A stretch of 64,000 bases of DNA from a virus: IMG/VR virus record IMGVR_UViG_3300041586_000126, positions 1 to 64,000 of that record; one strand, 5' to 3'. The position numbers and the translations under genes were made by a program. Under the pieces are notes generated by a model. That model made no database searches. It was not told the origin of the DNA and worked only from the letters and a program-made list of their open reading frames with translations. Each line of letters begins with the position of its first letter. Positions within the stretch are counted from its first letter, which is position 1. This document shows, piece by piece, positions 56,901 to 64,000 of this stretch.

Positions 56901-59165
56901 ACTTCTTATCCTGCTTTGGATGCCTTAAGAGATGAATATTTTACAAAATATATTAGCAGCTATAATATAAATGATTTTATTAGATTAATTTCATTTTTTG
57001 ATAATTCTCTATTTAAAATGATAGAGGATTTTACACCTGCTAGAACAACTTTATCTTCGGGGGTAGTAGTAAAACAAAATTTATTAGAAAGAAATAGACA
57101 AGCTCCTCCTATAGTATCATACACAACCCCTGAATACTCTGGGAGTGTTAAGTCATTCCCCAGAAATTACCAAGTTCCTGATTCTGATACTTCATTTCCA
57201 TCATATGGTAATACTAGTGGTTCTGCTATATATAAATTTAGTGGGGGAACCGGTGGAACCTTTGAACCATTTAACAACTTATTCTCAGCCCCGGCTAGCA
57301 CTAGTGGTTTAACCGAAACAGAAATTTCGTCCTCTAAATTTTTTGCCCAATATCCTGAGTTTGTACAGCAGTGGAGCGAATCTATAACACCTTCTTTAGG
57401 GATAACTCCTCCATATAATCAAGCTCACCCCGAATTAAATCAACAACCCCCTATAAATTATCCTAGAATTGATCAAAGAGAATTTTATAATGGAGAATTC
57501 GGAAATTCTATACAAGTAAAAGCAAATGAAATCTGTAAAGCATTTTTTGGGCAAGATTCTATTATAGATTATTTCTTTAGAATAGCATGGTTTAATAATA
57601 ATAACAAACAAGAACAAGAGTTTTTATCATCTGACTTTTTACCTTCTCCAGGAAATGTTTGGTTTTGGGCAGATACAGTTAATCAAGATGGTGAACTCAC
57701 ACAGAATTACCCACTTAATATAACACAAAATTTCCAAACATCGTCCTATGGAGCCAATTCTACTTTTTTTACAAATGCCTCTACTACTAGTGGTAATGGG
57801 AGTGGTGCTTCATTTTCCATTACAACAACAACAGACCCTGCAGCACTTTCCTGGTTAAAAGTAGTATCAACAAATCCAGGTAGTGGTTATAAAAAGAACG
57901 ATATCGTAACAATATCACAATCAACATTAATAGGCTTAGGTTTTCAATCAGCTACACAAGATTTAATTATAACTTTACTTACTCAGGATGTAGCAAATAA
58001 AGTAACTAATAAAGTATCATATATTAAAATGTCTAATGTTGATGATAATGGGGTAAAAATACTACCTTTTATTATTGATAGTAATTATGCAATATTTAAA
58101 CTAACGAGTGCCTCAGATTGGAGAAATGTTATAATTGAAGGATTTCAAACTTACTATATATCAAACACACTACAACAATCAGGTTCAACCTTAATAGTAA
58201 CTAGTGAGTTAGAAGGTTCAGAGGCGGTTAATTCTTTTGATACTAGTTTTTATGATTTAACCTTTAGTGCTAGTGGGGTATTTAGTTATTCTGCTACCTC
58301 TTCGGGGGAAGATCCTAATGTTATACCTTCTTCAGGAATTACAGAATCTATATCTCAAGGTTATTTCCCACCTATACCCTCATTTCCAACAGAATCATTC
58401 TTTAGAGGGTGGTCACAGGCTGATTATTTCCAAACATCTGCTACAGGGGATGTTTACCGAGTATCTTCAGGTAGTGGATTCAACACTGATACTTTTGGTA
58501 ATTTTAATACAGGTTCAACTGAATTTGATGGCGATGATACCAACACTGTAAGTAATATCCCATGGTTTATGAATGCCAAAGCTTCAACATACCATGCTTT
58601 AAGTGCTTCTTCTACAATAACAAACTCCCAAAGAATTGATAAATTATATCTATATGAAGGAGATATTACGGCATCATCCGTTCCAATAGGTCCAGCCTAT
58701 AACATATATACACCACCACCACCTGTAACAATTGACATCCAAATTGAAATGGTAACCCCAGTTAGTCCTATATTAACTACTACTTGTGTAAGTGGGTGGT
58801 CTATGCCTCCTGATAACTCCAACCTTGACGCTTCAATGAATATAAATGTAAACGGAGATCCTAACATACAATATTATATGGTATTTAAAAATTTAAATGA
58901 TGTTATAATCTCCCAACCTAGTTGGATTACGATTGTAGGTGATGGTAGTCCTTTAATGATACCGGGTTCTAATAATTTATATAGCGGGAATAGAACACTA
59001 ACTCTTAGGGCCTCACCTGGTGGAAACGTTGTTGTAGATGGACCAACTGAAGTAAGAAGTGTTAAAAGTGTTATAGTAAATAATGATGATCTTAATAATC
59101 AATCTTCTTGTACCTTAACACAAGAAATATATACCGAAGGTTCATCACAAGGGGGAGGACTTTAA
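53985..59165 (+). CDS. Giant baseplate/tail structural protein, 1726 aa
   Basis: The N-terminal 600 residues contain a segment near residue 550 (RIYHNIPLLLKKKGTIAGIR, then ALITAYGIPSTILRINEFGG) that I have seen in large baseplate wedge proteins of marine T4-like phages. Residues about 640-815 look like a concanavalin/LamG-type jelly roll (QFRFKTPGI, GGWWSVMATIDY). A module near 1255-1335 (SGYKKNDIVTISQSTLIGLG) recurs in the next protein at 83-160. C-terminus is Ser/Asn-rich. Probably the gp7 equivalent by position and size (T4 gp7 is 1032 aa). Confidence 0.72.
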   Translation: MEELNSITINPVDPTTFEYQEYLDRDINLISSSRLDTTFTPTTDYIEYYVYDNSEQLIFPNPNSTLEIYDQRDYNVLNGDVILSPDGNLEDLGFDEGTFYSTYNFYRKQLESDQFIRYYICEISSDRTEIRLKSATIPNDLLISSSNSFIRYRDEADYFVDFLLNFGGDQQVIANNLKLDTVTEVDPSLLVKLYEPLPANFNLKDTLWVVEEISSPQAYSVTFPPIIFAPNDSQIIKGPNYSISITQQTGESSQLFNYDTLLSSNVTSSSDQLKNLLSRKEISINVDYKNYNNFIKFSSAQTRLENFYYKVGLIQSTTGQIDSLPLNDAFYSASKAELSTNIEKIITSFDGYEYFLYYDSGSASSYPKSTTTPPYILMPSDSVIVKTWLGSADPENSFYGGQALIASEYDNNNQDYLYNTIPEYLRSDPNNEKYELFVDMVAQQYDNTWLYTKNITTRFDADNRLDYGISKDLVADAIRDFGVKLYSNNFNTNDLYTAFLGLTPSGSDFPFPYMTGSIDGEVNTPTGYEYIDTQISASNNIVPLDDVNKRLYKRIYHNIPLLLKKKGTIAGIRALITAYGIPSTILRINEFGGKDRNDFQDWDYSQDVFNYAFYSDGVNSTMTSSFELNNGFTQTRPKTLQFRFKTPGIPEDSNPIRQNLWVGDSNTSFITLDYNELGMTTSSYSGSTTSVLNAYGTLTFFPDGNNGLNKTASIDLPFFDGGWWSVMATIDYTNHEIPAYLYSANRIGDQIGHSAVSNVTHNWQYFNLINTSSFPYPHNMSVNGDEITPFVGSYQEIRYWNTPLSESLFYDYVVNPYSTQGNTINITPNDLAFRADLGTQLITSSRKSIHPKVTGSWEITESFASGDSMFYVSGSFVENKETIFLNQVPGGIKNRINDQIRIAQEATPSGSTLSPYRSIQQDSYPNGSNPSINYLEVAFSPTDQVNDDIIAQIGAFNLGDYIGDPRQITESGTSYPALDALRDEYFTKYISSYNINDFIRLISFFDNSLFKMIEDFTPARTTLSSGVVVKQNLLERNRQAPPIVSYTTPEYSGSVKSFPRNYQVPDSDTSFPSYGNTSGSAIYKFSGGTGGTFEPFNNLFSAPASTSGLTETEISSSKFFAQYPEFVQQWSESITPSLGITPPYNQAHPELNQQPPINYPRIDQREFYNGEFGNSIQVKANEICKAFFGQDSIIDYFFRIAWFNNNNKQEQEFLSSDFLPSPGNVWFWADTVNQDGELTQNYPLNITQNFQTSSYGANSTFFTNASTTSGNGSGASFSITTTTDPAALSWLKVVSTNPGSGYKKNDIVTISQSTLIGLGFQSATQDLIITLLTQDVANKVTNKVSYIKMSNVDDNGVKILPFIIDSNYAIFKLTSASDWRNVIIEGFQTYYISNTLQQSGSTLIVTSELEGSEAVNSFDTSFYDLTFSASGVFSYSATSSGEDPNVIPSSGITESISQGYFPPIPSFPTESFFRGWSQADYFQTSATGDVYRVSSGSGFNTDTFGNFNTGSTEFDGDDTNTVSNIPWFMNAKASTYHALSASSTITNSQRIDKLYLYEGDITASSVPIGPAYNIYTPPPPVTIDIQIEMVTPVSPILTTTCVSGWSMPPDNSNLDASMNINVNGDPNIQYYMVFKNLNDVIISQPSWITIVGDGSPLMIPGSNNLYSGNRTLTLRASPGGNVVVDGPTEVRSVKSVIVNNDDLNNQSSCTLTQEIYTEGSSQGGGL

Positions 59166-59198
59166 TGTAGTCCATAATATTAAAAAAATAGTTTCAAA

Positions 59199-59209
59199 AT
59201 ATTTATAAC
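59199..59209 (+). promoter_or_regulatory. Late promoter motif (variant)
   Basis: ATATTTATAAC followed by AAAAC; ATG at 59221. Confidence 0.55.
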
Positions 59210-59220
59210 AAAACAACGAA

Positions 59221-62200
59221 ATGCCAACACAAACCCCAGACATACAATATTACTTTAAGGAAACAACTAATCAAATATTAGTGTCAGGTTCTTCTCCAAT
59301 AAATACCCAATTAGAGTCTATTAAAGATCCCACAACAGTATTTGATCAAAATTATACTGCTAAAATATCGTCATTAGGGGCTAATATGTCTTATGTAGTC
59401 CAAAATGGTGTTGAGTTTACTAATTTAATATTAAACAACAACTTAACATACCCCTCACAAACAACAACCTCCACCACTACTGTTACTCTACCAAAAAATG
59501 GTAGCAAAAAGGGTATTAATGGTGAATTTCAAATAAGTTCTGCAGGAACTAATATTAATGAAATTATAGTTGTAAATACGGGTTTGGGGTACCAAGTAGG
59601 GGAAACAATTACATTCACTCAGTCAGAATTACTATCAGAGGGTTTTACAGGTATTTCCGGGGATATAATTATCACTCTAAGTGGAAACAACATAGTAGAA
59701 TCATCTACAATTATCCCACTTGAAAGTGACCAAGAACTATGGGTATATAGGGGATATAATACATCTAGTGGGGACGGTAATACTTATAGATATAACCCTC
59801 ACCTACATAGACCCTATAAAGCCTATATAGTAACAGAAACAGGATCAGGAATCCCTACATCTGCTTTTATACCAGTAGGTGGTCCCATAAGAAATACTAG
59901 TATAAATAGTAATGTAGACATACCTAGTTTTTTTCTAGAGGGAACACTAGCTTCATTAGGTAATGGGGTTTTAAATGGCACACCCCAAATTAATATTGCA
60001 GTAAGTGGATCATTTCAAGTATTCCATGAACAGATGTCAGTTTACCCTTGGGTTTTTACACAATACACCTCCTTACCTTCTCCCCCAACCCTAGGAGCAC
60101 AATGGCGTCTATATCTAGAAAATGCCGAAGTATCTTCATCCAATTATGAATTTAATACTACAACAACCCAAGCTCCTGGGAATTCTAAAATATCTTATAA
60201 CAGTTCAACTATAGCTTCCATAACTGAAGTTAAAGTAGGTCCTGAAACTGCATTGTATAATACTTTAATAACACTATCAAATTCAGTAACAACCTACGGT
60301 AAAGAACCTGGGATGATAAAAATACAACAAACCTCAGAAAATACAAATTTTATATTATTTGAAATAGATGCTGTAGTAGCAACATCATCTTCACCACTTA
60401 CTGTTGATTTTTATGTAGAATTAACTGTAAGTAATGCTATTATAGGTTCGGGGTATACTAGCTTAAATAACGACGAACCCTTAGAAATAACACTCTCTGA
60501 ATTTAGCGAACTTAAAAATAACCTCTTTCAACAACAAACTAGTGGTGTTAATTTTTCACCTCAAGTATATCAAAATAATACATTAATAAATGGTATTTAT
60601 ACTTATACAAGTAGTATAGTACCTCCCTTTGGAACTAATACTAATGGTAATAATGCAATAGGGACTACCCAATTTGGTTTATGTACTGCTTTAAATTATT
60701 TTGTAACATATAAGGCATCCCATAACCTCCAATTAGGTAACCCTCCCATAGACATATTGTTTTCTGCGAGTAATGCTACTATAACTCCAACCACCTTTAC
60801 TTTGGATAGTGGATATGGAGCACAATTTAATGCTTTAGCCGGTTCTCCATCTGCAGCAGGTTTTGATATAGAACCTGATGGTACTTATTCTTCCCCTACT
60901 TTAAATATAGAAATAATAAATACAAATGTAATAACTAATTTTTTACCACCTAACTTATTTTCAACAAGGTGGAAAGATACTTACATATCATACTCAGAAT
61001 CAATATCATCTAGTTTAGATGGTTTATATATATTTAATCAGTTACCACAGAATGATGTGGAGGTAACCGCCTCTATGTTTTTAACATCATGGACTGATAG
61101 CGATACTTCGGGTGCACAATACGCGGCAGCTATATATGGCACAAACTCATATGGGGAGGGTGATGCTGGCGGTGGTCCAACTTGGCCTACGGCATCAATT
61201 CGAATATATACAGGCAGTTATCCTAATTCTATCCCCTCAATAGGGGATGCATTTGCAGTCGAGGAAGTATTTCAAAATTCTGATATCCATGTTAATGGTT
61301 TAGCTATAACCATGAGTTATCTAATCCCTTCTCAATCAATTAATATTAGAGATTGTTTATCTTTAGCATTACAAGTGTCATCGGGTTCTGCAAACCCCTC
61401 TTCAGTAGAAAATTCTTTAGTAGTGCAAAACTACCAATTAGAATTTAACGTACAAGCCAGCCCTCTAGAAGGTGATGGTTTAGTTCCTACGTTTATAGAA
61501 AATGCTTTTGAGGGGACAAATGGATTTAGTAAAGCTTTGGATTGTCAGCCTTTTTTAAATAATGTTAATGAGGAACGCGAAAATAAAGATATACAAATAG
61601 TTAATTATTCAACAGGTATATACAAACCTTCAAATTTTGAATTAATAATAAGTGGGTCGGCACGAAAATCCACAGTACCTCTTTCAAACTACACACAGTT
61701 AGCTTCTATAAATAATAAATATGTAGGTAGTAGATCAACAGCCCAGGATTTTAATGTAGCTGTTGAACAAGATTCAACGGAATATACATATGGAAATGTA
61801 CCTGTAGTGGATTATCAAAATGCATTTTTTGCATATTGTGAGCAAATTACAGACCCTTACCCTGTAATAAATGATAAGATACAATTTAACATTAAGTATT
61901 TAATTAATGCTGGTGGTGATGTTAACAACCCTAACCTATCACCTTACACTGCTTTTGATATTGAGGGTACTTGGGTAGAGACGACAGACCCATTATCAAA
62001 ACAATATGGTAAAGTAGGTATGAATCAACAAGGAGGAGTTACCTCATATAATATATTAAATGGTGAACAAGAAATAGAAAAGGTAGCAAAACAATTAGTT
62101 CCTGTTTTATATTCTCAAACATCATCTAATGGTTATCAAAGTTTTATTCCTATAAAGGGAACAACTATCCCTGAATATAAACCCGCATTTACAAACTATG

Positions 62201-63783
62201 CAATGACTTTTAGGGGACCATTAAATAATTCATCTTCATTTAATTCTAAAGCCATAACATTGGATAATTTTATGGGTTCTAGTAATAATGCTGCATCCAA
62301 TTTAACAAGCGGAATAATATACGATCCTAATTTTACTTCTAGTATTTCATCATCTATAGTGTCTTCATCTGTGAGCTATGCATCACTAGGTGAAGTATAC
62401 TTCTCTGCAGACTCCGATAGTGATTATAATGTACCGGATTTATCTGCTCCGTATACCATAGAATTAACAACTACCTTCCCTACAACTCCCCCACAACAAT
62501 ATAGGACATCAACAGGAAATATATTTAGTCGTAGTAGTTTTAATGGGGGGAAAGTAGGTGAATTTAGTATATCAATGGAAAAAAATAGTGGTAGCTCATT
62601 TGTAGCAATACCAATACAACAAATCTCCCCTCCAACTTTAACTTTACATTATACTGGAGGTAATACATTGACACTCGATTTATTTACAATATACGGAAGT
62701 AGTAATGTTGGACTTATAAATAACAATAAAACATATAGAATTAACATGATGGCTAATCTTACTAGAGATGCTGCTACTCAATTAGGTCAGGATGCTTATG
62801 GAGCAATATATGCAACTTTAAACTTAGGTATAAAAAATGCAGATAGTGAAGTTATTCAATCCGAAACCCGATACAGATTTAAGGTTCAACAAAGCTACTT
62901 AGTGGAATCTATTGATCCTCCTAGAAATTATTGGAATCCTACAAACCGACCTACATTCCAAGGGGGTGCACAAATTATACCAATACAAAATGGTCCCTTT
63001 GTAGGTTTAACTATCAACCCTAATTTAACAGATCCAGGTCAATCAGAAAGTGCGGGTTCAATGACAGTACCTTTTTGGACATTTCCAACTTCTTCAACTT
63101 CAGAATTCCCTGATTCTTCTTTAAATTCACAAATAGAATTATCTAATTTAACACTAGTTAGTGGTGTTACTCAACCTGTGGGGAATGAATTCTATAATAA
63201 AGGTAATACTCAACAATCCTTAGTGTATAATCCAGGCCCAAGTACAAGATTTCCAGGTGGAGTTGAACCTGCAGATACTACAATGCCTAATTTTAACATA
63301 GAATGGAAAGTAGAAGAAGGAGATCAAATAAGATTTATTAATAGTGAAGATCAGGTGTATAATATTTTATCAGTTATCCCTCCTACTGAAAGATCTAACA
63401 GACAATTACTACTACTACTAGATAGGGAAGTACCTGCTTCTATAGATAAAGATTTCTTTTTATTAAGAAGGTGGATATTTGAACCGTCATCTATAATAAT
63501 AAATAAGGAATTTCCTTATGCTGAACTACCAATTAAAAAAGAGTTTCGACCTAATGTAAATTTAATTACTACAAATACCCCAATAGGTTCCACAGGTAAT
63601 GATGCTACGGGTTCAACTACAACTCAAGAACAATCTGGTAGTATAGTAACAGTATATGCTCCATTATTAAAAAAGAATAATACCCCATCAGGATTTTTAT
63701 TTCCATCATTCCCAATCCCTGAAATAGAACTTACACCTGATAAAGTAATGAGTGCACTAAGAGATAACAAGCTAATAGATTAA
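59221..63783 (+). CDS. Giant structural protein, 1520 aa
   Basis: Beta-rich throughout with Ser/Thr/Asn-rich linkers. Residues 83-160 carry the module shared with the previous protein (VVNTGLGYQVGETITFTQSE). Several phrases such as SVEVTASMFLTSWTD-like jelly-roll strands and repeated SG-S turns suggest multiple carbohydrate-binding-type domains. The last 120 residues are Pro-rich with a basic-acidic end. Own late-type motif upstream. Possibly a baseplate-attached fibre or gp10-like wedge part. Confidence 0.65.
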   Translation: MPTQTPDIQYYFKETTNQILVSGSSPINTQLESIKDPTTVFDQNYTAKISSLGANMSYVVQNGVEFTNLILNNNLTYPSQTTTSTTTVTLPKNGSKKGINGEFQISSAGTNINEIIVVNTGLGYQVGETITFTQSELLSEGFTGISGDIIITLSGNNIVESSTIIPLESDQELWVYRGYNTSSGDGNTYRYNPHLHRPYKAYIVTETGSGIPTSAFIPVGGPIRNTSINSNVDIPSFFLEGTLASLGNGVLNGTPQINIAVSGSFQVFHEQMSVYPWVFTQYTSLPSPPTLGAQWRLYLENAEVSSSNYEFNTTTTQAPGNSKISYNSSTIASITEVKVGPETALYNTLITLSNSVTTYGKEPGMIKIQQTSENTNFILFEIDAVVATSSSPLTVDFYVELTVSNAIIGSGYTSLNNDEPLEITLSEFSELKNNLFQQQTSGVNFSPQVYQNNTLINGIYTYTSSIVPPFGTNTNGNNAIGTTQFGLCTALNYFVTYKASHNLQLGNPPIDILFSASNATITPTTFTLDSGYGAQFNALAGSPSAAGFDIEPDGTYSSPTLNIEIINTNVITNFLPPNLFSTRWKDTYISYSESISSSLDGLYIFNQLPQNDVEVTASMFLTSWTDSDTSGAQYAAAIYGTNSYGEGDAGGGPTWPTASIRIYTGSYPNSIPSIGDAFAVEEVFQNSDIHVNGLAITMSYLIPSQSINIRDCLSLALQVSSGSANPSSVENSLVVQNYQLEFNVQASPLEGDGLVPTFIENAFEGTNGFSKALDCQPFLNNVNEERENKDIQIVNYSTGIYKPSNFELIISGSARKSTVPLSNYTQLASINNKYVGSRSTAQDFNVAVEQDSTEYTYGNVPVVDYQNAFFAYCEQITDPYPVINDKIQFNIKYLINAGGDVNNPNLSPYTAFDIEGTWVETTDPLSKQYGKVGMNQQGGVTSYNILNGEQEIEKVAKQLVPVLYSQTSSNGYQSFIPIKGTTIPEYKPAFTNYAMTFRGPLNNSSSFNSKAITLDNFMGSSNNAASNLTSGIIYDPNFTSSISSSIVSSSVSYASLGEVYFSADSDSDYNVPDLSAPYTIELTTTFPTTPPQQYRTSTGNIFSRSSFNGGKVGEFSISMEKNSGSSFVAIPIQQISPPTLTLHYTGGNTLTLDLFTIYGSSNVGLINNNKTYRINMMANLTRDAATQLGQDAYGAIYATLNLGIKNADSEVIQSETRYRFKVQQSYLVESIDPPRNYWNPTNRPTFQGGAQIIPIQNGPFVGLTINPNLTDPGQSESAGSMTVPFWTFPTSSTSEFPDSSLNSQIELSNLTLVSGVTQPVGNEFYNKGNTQQSLVYNPGPSTRFPGGVEPADTTMPNFNIEWKVEEGDQIRFINSEDQVYNILSVIPPTERSNRQLLLLLDREVPASIDKDFFLLRRWIFEPSSIIINKEFPYAELPIKKEFRPNVNLITTNTPIGSTGNDATGSTTTQEQSGSIVTVYAPLLKKNNTPSGFLFPSFPIPEIELTPDKVMSALRDNKLID

Positions 63784-63784
63784 C

Positions 63785-63795
63785 ATATTTATAAT
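63785..63795 (+). promoter_or_regulatory. Late promoter motif
   Basis: ATATTTATAAT followed by ATATAAC; the gene starts at 63860, a longer leader than at the other sites. Confidence 0.55.
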
Positions 63796-63859
63796 ATATA
63801 ACAAACATTTAAATCAAAAATATAAAAATTATAAATTTAATTACATAAACTAATAAAAT

Positions 63860-64000
63860 ATGGGTTACCTTAACAATTCAGTAATAACAATAGATGCTAT
63901 TTTAACTACCAAAGGTAGAGAATTACTAGCAGCTAACGATGGTTCATTTCGAATCACACAATTCGCCTTAGCAGATGACGAAATTGACTATACATTATAT
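63860..64000 (+). CDS. Virion-block protein, N-terminal part only
   Basis: ATG 63860; 47 residues visible (MGYLNNSVITIDAILTTKGR, then RITQFALADDEIDYTLY) before the window ends. The phrase TxKGRELLAxxDGSFxITQFALADDEIDY seems familiar from tail/neck genes of T4-type phages, with no function known to me. Confidence 0.75.
   Translation, partial: MGYLNNSVITIDAILTTKGRELLAANDGSFRITQFALADDEIDYTLY

Noticed and set aside
1-64000. Alternative genetic code (TAG or TGA reassigned)
   Set aside because: TAA, TAG and TGA all end genes at expected positions, no suppressor tRNA was found, and conserved proteins contain no internal stops apart from the polymerase break.

Overview
The window is one end-to-end stretch of an AT-rich, tailed double-stranded DNA phage with a contractile, T4-type tail, very probably infecting a member of the Bacteroidota. 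The phage call rests on T4-type replication genes (a family B DNA polymerase in pieces, gp45-like clamp, gp44/gp62-like clamp loader, ATP-dependent ligase), a gp55-like late sigma factor, and gp25-like and gp6-like baseplate genes beside two giant structural genes. The host call rests on A-rich leaders without Shine-Dalgarno sequences and on about 20 promoters of the form TWGG-N19-TATATT, which fits the Bacteroidota sigma-A pattern (TTG, 17-23 nt, TAnnTTTG). A histone H1-like gene and a DUF4494-like gene also point that way.

Layout. 1-640: end of an upstream gene, a short promoter-to-terminator transcript and a tiny gene. 640-5815: two tRNA operons with 20 recognisable tRNAs, interrupted by two HNH homing endonuclease genes and two small genes, and containing a circularly permuted tmRNA gene at about 2620-2852. 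Both operons start with the same promoter type followed by a boxA-like leader. 5.9-10.8 kb: thioredoxin, QueD, QueE, FolE, a phosphoribosyltransferase and a MazG-like enzyme, which form a pterin/7-deazaguanine nucleotide module, with a GIY-YIG and an HNH endonuclease gene inserted. 10.9-19.9 kb: replication genes plus GroES/GroEL. The polymerase gene is split, and its catalytic motif C is out of frame. 19.9-32.9 kb: nuclease, glycosyltransferases, ligase and many small genes. 32.9-38.2 kb: accessory zone with tiny genes, two GC-richer non-coding islands, a structured RNA region and the only minus-strand operon. 38.4-64 kb: a DUF932 gene, a lipoprotein, tail-fibre-like genes, an HD hydrolase, the late sigma factor and the baseplate/tail structural block.

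Regulation. Two promoter classes can be read directly. The TWGG-N19-TATATT class precedes tRNA, metabolic and accessory genes. A second motif, ATATTTATAAT, sits just upstream of virion genes and resembles T4 late promoters; the gp55-like gene inside the same block is the natural partner. Four homing endonuclease genes carry their own close variant, ATATGTATAAT.

The most unusual items are the permuted tmRNA gene, the fragmented DNA polymerase with a strong hairpin at its broken DTDS motif, the promoter/hairpin fusions, and the structured RNA at 35.9-36.3 kb that ends in two tRNA-like T arms. All functional assignments come from reading motifs by eye; no search was run.
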